Shown here piece after piece: positions 1 through 12,197 of a stretch of 64,000 bases of DNA; position 1 is the stretch's first letter, and each line of letters opens with the position of its first letter. Below the pieces are notes generated by a model. That model was given only the letters and a program-made list of their open reading frames with translations, was not told the DNA's origin and did not search any database. The stretch comes from Fallopia convolvulus (Eukaryota; Streptophyta; Magnoliopsida; Caryophyllales; Polygonaceae), in contig OZ024734.1 in NCBI GenBank assembly GCA_964016875.1, positions 53,612,622 to 53,676,621 of the forward strand. Reading direction: 5' to 3'. A program made the position numbers and the translations under genes.

Positions 1-91
1 CCAAAACCACGTTCAATACAACCTTAAATTGTAATATAGCAAGTAAACTTACAGTATTAAATTACGATATTTTAATAATTAAAATATACAG

Positions 92-3000
92 GGGTTTATC
101 CTGCTATCAGTACAAGCGCACCTACCACAGCTCAAGCCAGCGAAATGCGACATGCTAGCCGGCGCGCCATGCGAGGAAGCCAGCGGCTTAAAGGCGCTGA
201 TATTCTTCGTGGCACTGTACCTCGTGGCTCTAGGAAGCGGCTGCGTGAAGCCGAACATGATAGCCCACGGAGCCGATCAGTTCGCCAGCGGCGGCGGCGG
301 CAAGCAGCTGTCAAGCTACTTTAACGCCGCCTACTTCGCGTTCTCTGCAGGAGAGCTCGTGGCGCTCACGCTCCTTGTGTGGGCCCAAACCCATCTCGGG
401 ATGGACGTCGGCTTCGGAATCTCGGCGGCGGCTATGGCTCTCGGGCTTATTTGCTTGGTGGCTGGAGCCGCTGTGTACCGTAATAAGCGGCCTCAGGGTA
501 GTATTTTTACTCCGATTGCTCAGGTAATTAGTTAAATATATGCATTAATAAATGAATGTTTTTAGTGAGTAACTTTTAGTTGACATGCATATGTGAACCC
601 ATCAGGAGGAGGTTGTATGTTGGATAGACCTGTCAAAATATGACCCGATTCGATAATCCGACTCGAACTGTCTGATTTTTTCTGGGTTAAGACTTGAAAA
701 TTTAAACCTGAAATCCAAAATAAATCGAACCCGTTAAACTCGAAAATTTATGGGTTAGGGTCGAGTTTAACCCGTTGGGTCAAATTTTATTACGATGATG
801 TCATAATGTGTCATATATTGAAACTATTATTAGTGCATATTTCATTACTCTAATTCCCGACGGTGTACAATAGCGGCAAATGAAAACTTTTTCCCGCTAA
901 AAACACCCTAGAACTTATATTTTAATATATTTTAAATATTGGTTTAGGAAAGTTATTCTAAATTATATTTTAAAATATCAATTAATATAATTTTTTATTT
1001 TTATATTATTATTTAAACTTATTTTAATAATAATTGAAAAATAAAAATTATGTTATTGACCCACTGGTCAACCCGAACCCGCTCGATAACCTGCCATGAC
1101 CTGATCCGACTTAACCAGTAATCCAATTGACCCGAACCCGTTTAAACCCGAAATGATCGAACCCGAACCCGACCGACTCAACCCGATCGACAGGTCTAAT
1201 GTTGGATGTATAATTAATATTTTCAATGAGCTTAGTCAAATTTTAATTTATATACTACTAACATTTTAAAATGAAAATTATGTATAATTAATTTGGACGT
1301 CTTTTTTCCAGCTAGAAATAAATTAAAAGGACAATTAAATAATGTTGCTTAATAATCAAATATATTATTTTATATATTTTGATGATAAAAAAAATTATAA
1401 TATTTAAAATAAATGATATAATTTTAGAAGGAAAAAAAACGCCAGATCAACTTAGTGGATTCAAGTCGTTCGAGTTCAAATTACTCTTTAGCTCATTAAT
1501 TTTTAAGTAGAATTTTAACTCTAAAAAATAAAAAATGTTTTATATTAGATTATCAGGTCGGGACCATGATATTAATTCGTACCCTAATATGATACCGTTT
1601 AAATTCATAATATACCAGTACAATAATTTAATGCAATTTTGCAATCTTCAACTCTGCTACCTAGCTTATCCGCATTTATTAATATAAAATCATTTGTAAT
1701 ATCTTCCTAGTATTATATAGTACAATGATTGATTAAATTCCAAAAAACAAAAGTTCTTTTAAAAAAATTGAAATAAATTGTTGGTGACAACTTATTGGCA
1801 GGTTATAGTGGCAGCCATTGCGAAAAGGAAGCAAGTGTGCCCGGTTGATCCAAATATGCTTCATGGAATTCAGCAAGTCACATCCTCCCATAATAAGCCT
1901 AACATTCTCCTCCATACTCATAGATTCAGGTAATTTACACTTATTTTATCATATCGATCTTATGTTTTATAATTAATTTTTTATACTAAAACTTTATTCT
2001 AGTGACCGTCCAATGCAATATCATTTTTAATAAAATATTACTGGTCAAAAAGATTAATCATTTCATCCCATTATGTCAAAAAATGTCAAACACCTCTTTT
2101 TTGGTTCCTATGCACACAATATTTGAAAGGATAAAATATATAGTACTTTCCCGTCCCCTTTTGTTTGTCCAGTATTCTATTTCGGATGTCTCGAAATATT
2201 TGTCGTACTTTCCCTCCTCTCCTTTTTCATCTATACATTTTTTATAAAAAACCCTCAACCAATTTCAATTTTTACCCACTTTTTAACTTTACATCCCGTC
2301 AACTATTCATCTTCTCCTACGTAATATCATATTTTACTCATTTTTCCAATTACCAATACTACTTTACACTTTTTATCTCTATACAAACATACCCCAATCA
2401 ATTTCACATTTTACCCACTTTTCCAATTACCAATACTACTTTACATCTTCCTTAATAATTACAAAAACCGTTCTTTAAGACGAACAAAAGGGGACGAAGG
2501 AAGTACTTATCCACTCAAAACTATCGCTTGATTACAACTTAGAAACTATTCAAAATCCTATAAAATCTTTTCCATAAAAGTTTCCGCCAAAGAATTAATC
2601 ATGAATATGACATTCTACCCATTTGAGTATATATAATATAGTTTCATGCATGAACTAGTGAAGGAAAATATGTGAACATAAATTAAGGTTTATAGAATAT
2701 TGCTAGGATTTGACCACTCAAAACTATCGCTTGAGTGCAACTTAGAAATCAATCAGATTCTATAAAATCTTTTCCTTAAAGTTTGCGGAGAATCATGAAC
2801 ATGCCATTATATCAATTTGATTTATATACAGTATAGTTTCATGCATGAACTAATGAAGGAAAATATGTGAACATAAATGAAGGTCTATAGAATATTGCTA
2901 GGATTTGACCTAGTGGCATGAGGAGTGTTTCACCACTAAAAATAGTGCATGTATACACATTATTATTAAATTTGTACTATTTAAACCAATAATGTGTACG

Positions 3001-4213
3001 TACAAATATAAAAAGAATTTTTATCTTGAAACGAACTCTTAATCTGAAATCAATACATTTTTCCTAGTTCGGAGTGCAATTTTTTTATTTCTGAGTGCAC
3101 TATTTCAGATTTGTTCTTTAATTTCATACTTTGTATTTAAATTTTTATATTTTTTATAGTGCACTTTTTCAGATTTTACAATCCATTTTTAATATTGTGA
3201 ATTATAAAAATTGCATTCGTTTCATATTTTAAGATAATAATTTGTTTTATTTGTACATAATAAATAATACATAAACTGATGCTAATTTATAAGAAAATAA
3301 TCCAAAAAAATAAAACAAAAGTAAGCTTACATATGCGTACAACTTTTGAACATGCAGGTTCTTAGACAAAGCATGCATCAAAGTAGAAGAAAACGAGGGT
3401 CCGTGGAAGCTATCAACCGTTGACCAAGTAGAAAAAGTCAAAACCCTAATTTCACTCCTCCCCATTTTTACAAGCACCATAATTTTCAACACCATCCTCG
3501 CCCAACTCCAAACCTTCTCCGTCCAACAAGCCTCCCAAATGAACACTCGCCTCTTCGGCTCCTTCTCTGTCCCTCCTGCATCTCTCCAGTCTATCCCGTA
3601 CTTCCTCCTCCTTGTCCTCGTCCCTGTTTATGACAAATTTCTCGTCCCATTTCTCAAACGTTTCACTTCCACCCCAACTGGCATAACACCACTGCAACGC
3701 ATTGGCTCTGGTCTCCTCCTCGCCACCCTCTCGATGGCAGTGGCAGCTGTCATCGAGAGGAGGCGCAGGGAGGAGGAGGCCGAGTGGGGCCCACTCTCCG
3801 TCCTCTGGATTGCACCACAGTACGTCGTTTTTGGGGTATCTGAAATGCTGACGGCTGTGGGGCTCATCGAGTTCTTCTACAAACAATCGGTTAAGGGAAT
3901 GCAGGCGTTCTCAACTGCCATGACGTATTGCTCGTACTCGTTCGGGTTCTACTTGAGCTCGGTGTTGGTTTCCGTGGTGAACAAGATGACCTCGTCGTCG
4001 TCGGGCTCTAGGAAAGGGTGGCTGAGTGAGAATGATTTGAACGAGGATAGGTTGGATTTGTTCTATTGGTTGTTGGCCGGGTTGAGCTTGTTGAATTTTG
4101 CAAACTATTTGTTTTGGTCAAAGTGGTATTCTTACAACCCTGCCGTTTTGGTGGTTGATGAGAAACAACAAGGAGCCAGTGGGGATGATTTGAAGAACCA
4201 TAACAAAGGTTAA
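92..4213 (+). CDS. NRT1/PTR FAMILY (NPF4-type) transporter, 3' part (last three exons)
   Basis: Proton-coupled MFS transporter of the NPF (NRT1/PTR) family in a plant membrane; members carry nitrate, peptides, ABA, gibberellin or sugars, so the substrate cannot be read here. Exons: 92-523, 1802-1929, 3358-4213, joined by GT-AG introns; the second junction splits an Arg codon (AG|G). They give 471 residues plus stop, against about 580-600 for the family, so 110-130 N-terminal residues with the ExxER motif lie left of the window. Visible family features are LGSGCVKPN, the GADQF block, FNAAYFAFSAGEL, RNKRPQGSIFTPIAQVIVAA, FLDKA, the central VEKVKTLISLLPIF segment and C-terminal EMLTAVGLIEFFY. 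The spacing and GMDVGFGISAAAM text look most like the NPF4.3/4.4 branch (family knowledge, not searched). No frameshift is seen in these exons. Both introns hold transposons. Confidence 0.92.
625..1198. mobile_element. Non-autonomous hAT element (MITE) in NPF intron, 574 bp
   Basis: Terminal inverted repeats TAGACCTGTC (625-634) and GACAGGTCTA (1189-1198) bound the element. It is flanked by a perfect 8-bp target duplication, ATGTTGGA, at 617-624 and 1199-1206. The interior is AT-rich with ends full of CCCGAACCCGA-type motifs and no open frame. An 8-bp duplication and TAG-starting ends are the hAT signature. Confidence 0.9.
2146..2503. mobile_element. Stowaway-type (Tc1/mariner) MITE in NPF intron, 358 bp
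   Basis: The ends are inverted repeats about 25 bp long: CTTTCCCGTCCCCTTTTG at 2146 and its near complement CAAAAGGGGACGAAGGAAG ending at 2503. TA dinucleotides flank both sides (2144-2145 and 2504-2505). This matches the Stowaway pattern of TA target and CTCCCTCCGTCC-like ends. Inside, a segment around CCAATTACCAATACTACTTT occurs twice (about 2346 and 2424). No coding content. Confidence 0.85.
2511..2909. repeat. Tandem duplication of a ~200-bp unit
   Basis: Two head-to-tail copies, 2511-2713 and 2714-2909, each begin CCACTCAAAACTATCGCTTGA and end GAATATTGCTAGGATTTGAC. They share long blocks such as GAAGGAAAATATGTGAACAT and differ by scattered substitutions and small indels, so the duplication is not very recent. 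It lies in the last intron of the NPF gene. Confidence 0.85.
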
Positions 4214-4842
4214 TTATATTACAAGAGTTATAGTAACGGCCGTACATATATAAGTAATAAGTAGTGTTGTAACAATTTGATTTTACAAGTTAATGTGTGG
4301 AGGGAGATTTGTGATGATATATAAAGATATTGTCCGAGGTTAGGTGAGCATGGAAGTGGGTATGTAATATGTAACAAGGAATCCATACTATAATTAAGAG
4401 AGCATGGATGCAAAATATTGTTGATCTAAACATATATATGGAAGTATACATTTGTATTTGATATATACATCGATCCATTAAAAGTAAAAATTGTCCTTTA
4501 AAGCGATGTATGCTTAAAGACATGTAACAATTGTGAATTGGACCGTATTTTTTTGGTCAACTGAATTGGACCGTATTAGTAAGAATAATAATTGTTGTAA
4601 AAAAATAATGAATAATAACTAGCTAGCTAATTGGTGGATATATGGTCAAACAAGCCCAATTTTGAAAGGTATCACAACTTTCGCGAACTCACCAAAAAAA
4701 TGTTATAACTTGGAATGATGATCATGTATATGAACAATTAGATATGAACGTATATATGACAATAATAAAAAGTTGCTACCATATATATGAACAATTAGAT
4801 ACATAAAAAAGTCTACCAGATCGCACAAATAAATTCAATATA
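4214..4842. other. Transporter 3' flank, no gene seen
   Basis: AT-rich sequence that must hold the 3' UTR and polyadenylation region of the NPF gene. A short repeat, ATTGGACCGTATT, occurs twice near 4537-4580. No coding signal or further element was recognised. Confidence 0.5.
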
Positions 4843-4916
4843 TTTTTTTTGGTAGAAGGAGAGGCGGCACTCTCCGGCCCCTCAAGGGGGCGTTTTATTA
4901 ATAATAAAAGAAAGGG

Positions 4917-7900
4917 CTAAGTTGTCATCAAACGGGGGATAGCCCGACCCCTTACATCATCAAGCAACGATAAAGAAATCCCCTCTGGCGGGGCAAGCAA
5001 TACATGACGACCAAACGGAAAATTAAAAGCACTAGACGCGAGGCGATCGGCAACCGTATTCGCCTCTCGATACACATGACGGACTTGGATAATCCAATCC
5101 CTACTAAAAAAGCCTTGACATTGCATAACCAGGCTATATAACGGGTGACTCTTATTTATTCTAGAATTAAGAAGACTAATCACTACCTGTGAGTCCGATT
5201 CCAGCATGATCTTCCTATAGCCCGTCTCCCAAGCGAGTTGAAGACCATCTTTGACACCCCAAATTTCGGCCATAGTAACCGAGCACGAACCAATGTGATG
5301 CACAAAACCTTGAATCCATCTTCCATATTCATCTCTCAGAACTCCGCCCGCTGCCGCAATGTTGCCTTGCCTCACCGCGCCGTCCGTATTGACTTTAATC
5401 CATCCCGTGAGAGGTGTAATCCAAGATATCTCCTGCACAATAGTTCTAGGAATAGTGGGGGAAAGAAAAGTAGAAGTCTTACTTGTAGCCCTGTAGTAGT
5501 CTCTAACTTGCTCCAATATAAAAGGAGCTTTATCCACCACGCACGCCTCCTCGCTGAAGACCTTCGTATTGCGCCATCGCCAAAACCACCAGATGGTTGT
5601 GGAAAAAATATCCCTCCAACACAACTCCTCAAGCGAGCCAGTAATAAGAATGTTTGCCCTGAGCCAGCTCGCATAAGGGGCCTGAAAAAACGAAGGCCAA
5701 ATATCAGTAGCTTTCAGTTGTAACCAAACATGACGAACCTGGCTACAATCCCTGAAAAGGTGTTCATAAGTTTCATCTTCCTCCTTGCAAAGAGCACATC
5801 TTTTACAGCTTGCGATATGTCTCCTACACCGCTCGACATTAGACATGATCCCACCCTTGCTTGCGAGCCAGACGAAACTCCTAACTCTTTCCGTCGCCTT
5901 GATTTTCCACACCATTTTGTAGAAGCTAGCGTCCACTTCAGCCCTGTCCATATTTCTTTTGAGGAAATTGTAAGCCGTAGTAACTGAGTAGTTCCCATCC
6001 TGAGTGAAATTCCAACCCAACTGGTCCTCACCAATGTCAACCTCCTCAGAAACACCCATAGCAGCCAACTTAGCAGTCACCATAACCGGTAGGAAGCTCG
6101 ACAACCGATCCCAATCCCATCCACTACCTTGCACCCAGAAGTCCTTAACCATAAGAGAGCGTTGGTTTGCCTCAACCGTGCCCACCGCCAGATCTATGAG
6201 AGGGGTCTCCAACAACCACTTGTCCAACCAAAAACGAATGGAAGCTCCATCCGTTAGGTGCCATTTTGCACCATGAACGACAGCCCCCGAGATACCTGAC
6301 TTTATGCTCTTCCAAATATAAGAACACGCCTGCGAATCCCCCATAGCACGGTCAACATATTTCTGCTTAAGGACAATTGCCCATAGCTCCCCCTCACTCA
6401 TAACAATGCGCCACCCGAGTTTGCCGAGAAGAGCTATGTTCATCTCCTTCATCGTACGGATTCCAAGGCCCCCCTGGTTTCTCGGTTTGGTGATCTCGTC
6501 CCAAGCAACCTTTGCATTCTTCTATGAACACTCGAGCTTCCCCAAATGAATGCCCGATTGATCTTGTCAATTTTATTGCAAATACTATTGGGCAGCAGCG
6601 CGTTGGACATTGTGTAGACCAGCAGTGAGGTGAGCACGGATTTAACAAGTGTAACGCGACCCGCAAGGCTTAAGCACCTAGATTTCCAACCAACCAGTCG
6701 ATTGTTGAACTTATCAAGAACACCATCAAACGTATCCTTATTAACTTGCTTATGCAGCAGTGGCATCCCAAGGTAATGTCCAAGATTGGTAGTGACCTCA
6801 AAACCACTAACATCTCTCAGCTGACGGGCAGTCTCTGTACTGGTATTAGGCGACAAGAAGATTTTGGACTTGTGAGCACTTATCTTTTGTCCAGAGGCTG
6901 CGCAAAAGGATTCCAAGCATTCCATAATGACCCGGAATTGTTCAACCGAGGCTTCTGCGAAGAGCATAATGTCATCCGCAAAGAAAATGTGAGAAAGTGA
7001 GGGACCACTTCTGGTGAGTTTAATAGGTTTCCAAGCTCCGTTGCTCACCGCATCCATTATTCTATGGCTAAGACATTTGATGCAAAGCAAGAAAAGGTAA
7101 GGAGATATCGGGTCCCCCTGTCGAACGCCTCTAGAGGCACAAAACTGATTGGTAACCTCCCCATTCCACAAAATCTGCATCTTGGGCGTTGAAACGCACG
7201 CCATAATCCAATTAAAGATTTGATCCGGAAAACCTACCTTATGCAAAGTAGACTCGATAAAACGCCAATCCAGTCTATCATACGCCTTCTCTAAATCGAG
7301 CTTGAGGATCATCCAACCTTTGCGACCTCTCTTTTTCTTCACTGAGTGAACCACTTCTTGACTAATCACAATATTATCGGAAATTAAGCGGCACGGAAGG
7401 AAACTGCCTTGATTCGGTCCAATAATAACAGATAATAAGGGTTGAAGTCTATTTGAAATCACTTTGGTTACAATCTTATACAAGACGTTGCATAGACTAA
7501 TTGGTCTAAACTGGTTGATCTTCTCCGGTTTGTCAATCTTGGCAAGTAAGACAATAAGAGTGTCGTTGACACCCTCCGGAAGTTGAGCAGACTGAAAGAA
7601 ATCCTTCACAAAAGTGACAACAGAACTGCCGATGGTCCCCCAACATTTTTGGAAGAAACAGGGTTGGAATCCGTCTATACCTGAGACTTTAAGGCTCCCA
7701 TGTCACTGACCGCCTTCCAGATTTCTTCCACAGAAACCGGCTTCACTAAACTGTAATTCTCATTGGTACTGATCTCAGGGAAGCTCGTAATAGTATCAAA
7801 AGAATTCAGATTGATATTCACATCAGCAGAATATAAAGTCTTGTAGAAATTCATAGCAAGACTTTCAAGCTCCTTAGGATCTTCAATCCAATTACCCCCT

Positions 7901-9050
7901 TCATCTTTTAAGCCTTCGATTTGGTTATGTTTGCGCCTTACAATCGTAGAAGTGTGGAAAAAAGTGGTGTTCCGATCTCCACACTTGAGCCATTGTTCCC
8001 TTGATTTTTGATACCAAAGCACCTCTTCTTGTTCAAGTACATCCTCCAACTCTTTTTTAATCTCAGATTCACGTTCAAGCAGCGCGATCGACTGGTTAGC
8101 AGCACCCATACACTAGATAGCATTCAGACGTTCAAGCAAAGCTCTCTTCTTCTCATGAATGTTACCGAAAGTTTTTTTGTTCCATTTGATCAAATCTTCC
8201 TTCAGCAAAGACAAGGCCCTAGGCGTGTCCAAATCAGAGCACCAACTTTCTTTGATCTTGTCATTGAAATTTGGGTGAGAGAACCACGTGCCTCGAACCG
8301 AAAAGGTCTGCGTTTCTTATTGAGTGCGATCTTCGGATTGAGAGAAAGAAGCAAGGGGCAGTGATCGGACGAGTACCTAGGTAAATGCTTGACCCGAGCC
8401 TCAGGCCACTGAATCCGCCCCTCCATATTGGTAAAAATACGGTCATGACGTTTAGACACAACAAAATTACTGGACAAGCGCTTGCTCCAAGTGTTGCTGG
8501 GCCCTATGAATTCCAAGTCAATCAGCCCCAGGTTGTGGCACCATTGGTTGAAAGTGTCGGAATCATGGTGCAGCCCACCCAATCCCCCATCTCTTTCATG
8601 AGTAAAACGGATGCAGTTAAAGTCCCCGCCGATGAAAACGGGACCAGAGGTACGATTCACAGCATTTCTGAGGTCGACCCAAAAATTCTCTCTTCTAGTC
8701 GAGGAAGGAGGACCATAAACGAAAAAGAGGTGGACCTGCCTACCACAATCATGAATGATGGCATGGATAAAGTTGCTATACTTATGAGCAATCGACAGTT
8801 GAACTTTATCCCTCTTCCAAAAAAGCCAAATTCCACCAGACATCCTGACAGCTTCAACTCTATCACAATCAGAAAAATCAACTCTTGTCATTCGGTCACA
8901 AATCGATTGAGCTCTATCACCCGAGATTCTCGTTTCAAACACAGCCAAGATATCCACTTTGTGAAGCCTACACATATAGCGACTAGCTCTCCGAAAACCC
9001 GGTTTACCTGCGTCAAAACAATTCCACATTAGAATATTCATATCAACCAT
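4917..9050 (-). pseudogene. LINE ORF2 (EN-RT-zf-RNase H), broken by frameshifts and a stop
   Basis: Starts at an ATG at 9050. Domains in order: AP-type endonuclease (FVYGPPSSTRRENFW, FIGGDFNC, SSDHCPLLL), reverse transcriptase (LKLDLEKAYDRLDW, GVRQGDPISPYLF, FFADDIML, the FADD catalytic box), a zinc-binding RVT motif (CKRCALCKEEDETYEHLFRDC), then RNase H (WIKVNTDGAVRQG, MLESDSQVV, HVYREANTVADRLA). The frame changes near 8290, 7682 and 6525, each consistent with loss of one base, and a TAG interrupts it near 8113. Readable pieces are 9050-8290, 8290-8113, 8109-7682, 7680-6525 and 6525-4917. Such proteins cleave the target and copy the RNA in place. This copy is dead. Confidence 0.92.
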
Positions 9051-9077
9051 AAAAATATAAGTAAGGAAACAAGAACA

Positions 9078-10898
9078 TCAGCATTCAAGGCTCGAATGGC
9101 CCGAATTTTCCTCTGTCATAGCAAAGTCTCCCTGTTGGTTAGTAGGGTCGTTGGCTTCCAGGTTTTCCGCCTCCATAGCAAACAATGGATTGTCATTCAC
9201 CACTGCGTTGGCGTGCATACAATCTCCTACATGAGCACTCAACGCATTCTCATGAACATCCATTGGAGGATCTGTTTTTTCCACCGCAGATGTGGTTGCC
9301 ATCTCGTAATCGAAGACTTGTAACATATCTGGCGGCCTTCTTCGTTTTGCATTTGATCCCAAGATCGGCCCTTGTATATGGCCCATGAAACTTGGGCCCA
9401 CACTATTATTTGAGATGTTCCCTGCTTTCTTACACAGGCCCTTTTCGGTCCTTTTAATCAATTGGGCTTTGCGTGTAGGAGGCCCAGCTCCTTCATTAGC
9501 TTTGAAAATGATCAAACTCTGAGAAGACGCTGAACTAACGGCATTAGTCAATTGGACCCCGCCATCAGTTGCCTTTGATTTCTTTCCCGAATCTCCTTCC
9601 CCCTTTTCCGCAATAGACGTTGAAGATCCCTCGGTATCCTTACCCGACTTCCCCGCTTCCTTATCCCTCTTCCTATAATTATTCTTTCCTTTATATCCAT
9701 TAGAGTCATGATTCACCTTTGGAACCTCTTTCCTCCCATCTTCGTTTCCCTTGGTACTATCTCTTTTGCCATCTTCATTCTCCTCGTTATGGACAGATAG
9801 GGACTCAAACCGATTTATTTCCGGGAAAAGCGTTGTTGTAGATGGATACAACGCTCCTTTTCCCCTTTCCACGTACGAACTTCCATCCTTGGTCGATATC
9901 TTCTTTGATTGATCCTTCGTTTGTTCCTTCGGATCCTGGGCAGATCTCTGATTTCCTTTTTGGGATCTGGTTTTCCTAAACGGAATCATCCATTCACCGT
10001 AGCACCCTTTCCCCGTTCTCGAGGCTTCATGCGCCGTCATCGGAGGTTGCTCAGTCGGGGTCGTCGTCGGAGCTTGCTCAGATGCGGTTTTCATAACAGT
10101 ACTTGATTTTAAAGTCGGACCAGGCTCACTCGCAGCTTGCTGAGCATGGCCACTTGTACCAGCTTGACAAGGTCGAAACGGACAATTCATCTTCAGATGG
10201 CCAAATCTTCCGCACCCATAGCAAATGGTTGGAATCCCCTCATACTCCACAAGGAAACGATCCCCATTGATAGTAATCGTACCCTTAAGAGGCTTTTCAA
10301 GATCAATTTCGACACATATTCGAGCAAACTTTCCTTTGTTGGTGTACAAAGTTCGCGAATCCACCCGTATAGGATTGCCTATTCCCACAACCACTTTGAG
10401 AAGAACCTTTTCCTCGTATAGTGTCACCGGAAGATCGAAGATTCGGATCCATGTTGGAGTAGTCTTTATAGGCGCCGAAGTGCGGAGGTTGGGGGTCCAC
10501 TTCCTAACCGTTAAGCATCTTCCGAAAATCATCCAAGGACCATAACTTAGGGACTTGAGAAAATCCTCCTCTTTCTCGAAACGGACAAGGAAGCATCCAT
10601 GAGCAAAGTCAAGGATATGGAGTCGGTAACTTGTCTTCCACATTTCTCGGATCTTCTTTTCCATAATCGGGAAAGCCACCGGGTGGCCCAAGAGTTTCAC
10701 CACCACCGATTGCTTCCAAACAGACGCCAAAGCATCCATCACATCTTCCGCTATAGAAATAACGGGGTCTCCATCTTCACCGTCCGGAAAACGGACCTTG
10801 ATCTTTCCTTCTAGAAACTTCGTGTCAATTAGTGTCTTTTGGTGAGTAGCAGTACCCGATGTCACCACTTCTTTCCAGGATACCCCCTTATCCGGTTC
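9078..10898 (-). CDS. LINE ORF1: DUF4283/zinc-knuckle RNA-binding protein
   Basis: Open frame of about 600 codons with no internal stop. The N-terminal third carries the DUF4283-type fold of plant LINE ORF1 and related proteins, including FLVRFEKEEDFLKSL, GPWMIFGRCLTVRKW and IRIFDLPVTLYEE. A CCHC zinc knuckle follows (CYGCGRFGHLKMNC), then a long low-complexity Lys/Glu/Ser/Thr tail. The frame opens after a stop near 10900 and the first ATG is well inside the domain (about residue 44 counting from a GTG at 10868), so the true N-terminus is probably lost or shifted. The stop lies 27 nt upstream of the ORF2 ATG, the usual compact LINE spacing. The product would coat LINE RNA. Confidence 0.85.
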   Translation of the reverse strand, partial: EPDKGVSWKEVVTSGTATHQKTLIDTKFLEGKIKVRFPDGEDGDPVISIAEDVMDALASVWKQSVVVKLLGHPVAFPIMEKKIREMWKTSYRLHILDFAHGCFLVRFEKEEDFLKSLSYGPWMIFGRCLTVRKWTPNLRTSAPIKTTPTWIRIFDLPVTLYEEKVLLKVVVGIGNPIRVDSRTLYTNKGKFARICVEIDLEKPLKGTITINGDRFLVEYEGIPTICYGCGRFGHLKMNCPFRPCQAGTSGHAQQAASEPGPTLKSSTVMKTASEQAPTTTPTEQPPMTAHEASRTGKGCYGEWMIPFRKTRSQKGNQRSAQDPKEQTKDQSKKISTKDGSSYVERGKGALYPSTTTLFPEINRFESLSVHNEENEDGKRDSTKGNEDGRKEVPKVNHDSNGYKGKNNYRKRDKEAGKSGKDTEGSSTSIAEKGEGDSGKKSKATDGGVQLTNAVSSASSQSLIIFKANEGAGPPTRKAQLIKRTEKGLCKKAGNISNNSVGPSFMGHIQGPILGSNAKRRRPPDMLQVFDYEMATTSAVEKTDPPMDVHENALSAHVGDCMHANAVVNDNPLFAMEAENLEANDPTNQQGDFAMTEENSGHSSLEC

Positions 10899-10900
10899 AG

Positions 10901-11204
10901 ATTAGATTCTAAAATCAGTCCTTTTAATTTCTTTTTTCCTCGTTGGAAAATATTTTCTAATCTTATATATATTAACTAATCTTTTTTAATCTAAAACTTC
11001 CATTATAAGAAATATATTCAACGGTCCATACATCACCAAGTTCACCAAAAAGTTATCAACATTTCAGATCAAAAAAAAAGTTATCAACATTATCTTTTAC
11101 ATGCATTTCACAACGGGAAAAAAAAACAAGTCAGATTTCATCATAAGTACAGTGAAGACATACATTGAAAGGTAGGTAGCACCACAGAGGGGTATTGGGG
11201 TAAG
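10901..11204. other. Intergenic, nothing recognised
   Basis: AT-rich flank of the LINE. A 15-bp motif, AAAAAGTTATCAACAT, occurs twice near 11045 and 11080. No gene or bounded element seen. Confidence 0.4.
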
Positions 11205-11212
11205 ATTATAAG

Positions 11213-11952
11213 TATGGCAATCATCGAATTAAGCCGAGCCGAACTTTGAATTACTAAGCTCAATTTCAAGCTCAAAATCTTGTTTGATCTTGGTTCATTT
11301 AAATATTCATCAATCTTGAACTTAACACGTAAGCCTCTCATTTAGTTTATTCGTGAGACAAACTTGTGCACAACTCATTCACCAGATCATCTATACAATC
11401 AAATGGAATTAAAAATTAAATTATGTAGTTTGAGAGATCATCAAAATTATGCAGTTTTACTTATACTATAAATTATATAATTATATATAGAGCTTATTCA
11501 TTAACGTATAATATAGTTTGTTATGAACGTATAATCGAGCTTTCTCCTGAGCATATAATCGAGTTCGTTCATGAACAAACGAGCCGAATTTTCTTGCCCT
11601 CAAGCTCATTTTATTTATATGCGGAAGATAAGCTTCCCACGTTGGAAAATTGAAAGATAAATAGTCTAACATGTATATAATTGGGTTCCTATTGCCAATT
11701 GATTTTAGGATGGAACCCCATGGGCTTATGTGTCAGGCTCATAACGCGCTTGTGCGCACGGAAGGATATGTGGACCCCACATTATGATTGCCCACCGGAA
11801 TTTAACATTATCTTTCGAGCCTTATAATTATGCTCAAACTCGACTCGTTTACAAATAAATTTAACCATGCTCAAACTCGACTCGTTACAAATAAATTTAA
11901 CCAAACTGAATACCGAGTTGATCACGAATGACTCTGTTTATTTACCACCCTA
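11213..11952. mobile_element. hAT-type non-autonomous element, 740 bp
   Basis: A perfect 8-bp direct repeat, ATTATAAG, lies at 11205-11212 and 11953-11960. Just inside are TATGGCAATC on the left and ACCACCCTA on the right; the right end reads TAGGGTGGTAAAT on the other strand, a typical hAT terminus, while the left is a degraded form. The interior holds repeated GAGCC/CTCAAGCTC-type motifs and no coding capacity. Confidence 0.75.
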
Positions 11953-12012
11953 ATTATAAGAAACATATATGTTGGTCGACAATTATAATCGACATTAATT
12001 GACCCTAAAGAA

Positions 12013-12185
12013 TAAAAGATGGGAACTCAGTTGATCTTATCAAACTGAGCTTATCGTATTATATAGAGAAGATTACATAAAAGGATTACAAGAGATTTAC
12101 AGAATATTATCAGAATATACTAAGAGAGAAAATATATGCAGAATATTATATACAAGGAAATATGGCTATAACAATATCTCTAATA
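12013..12185 (-). repeat. Copia 3' LTR
   Basis: Runs from TAAAAGATGGGAAC to AACAATATCTCTAATA on the given strand; near-identical to 17284-17455. It is the downstream LTR for the minus-strand element. Confidence 0.9.
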
Positions 12186-12197
12186 CCCCCTGCAAGC

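Larger units (their letters stand above)
4843..10900 (-). mobile_element. L1-type LINE retrotransposon, near full length, decayed
   Basis: A two-ORF plant LINE reading right to left: ORF1 (nucleic-acid-binding) then ORF2 (endonuclease, reverse transcriptase, zinc finger, RNase H). The 3' end is marked by a run of eight T on the given strand (4843-4850), i.e. a short poly(A) tail on the coding strand. The 5' limit is not sharp; I placed it near 10900 just before the ORF1 frame opens. I looked for a target-site duplication across the two flanks and did not find a convincing one. At least three frameshifts and one stop in ORF2 mean it can no longer move by itself. Confidence 0.9.

Noticed and set aside
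5238..5723. 161-codon plus frame opposite LINE ORF2
   Set aside because: Antisense shadow of the RNase H/zinc-finger coding region, with no motif of its own.
4843..11030. Target duplication of the left LINE (AAATTCAATATA-like words on both sides)
   Set aside because: The best match (AAATAAATTCAATATA against AAGAAATATATTCAAC) is too weak in AT-rich DNA.
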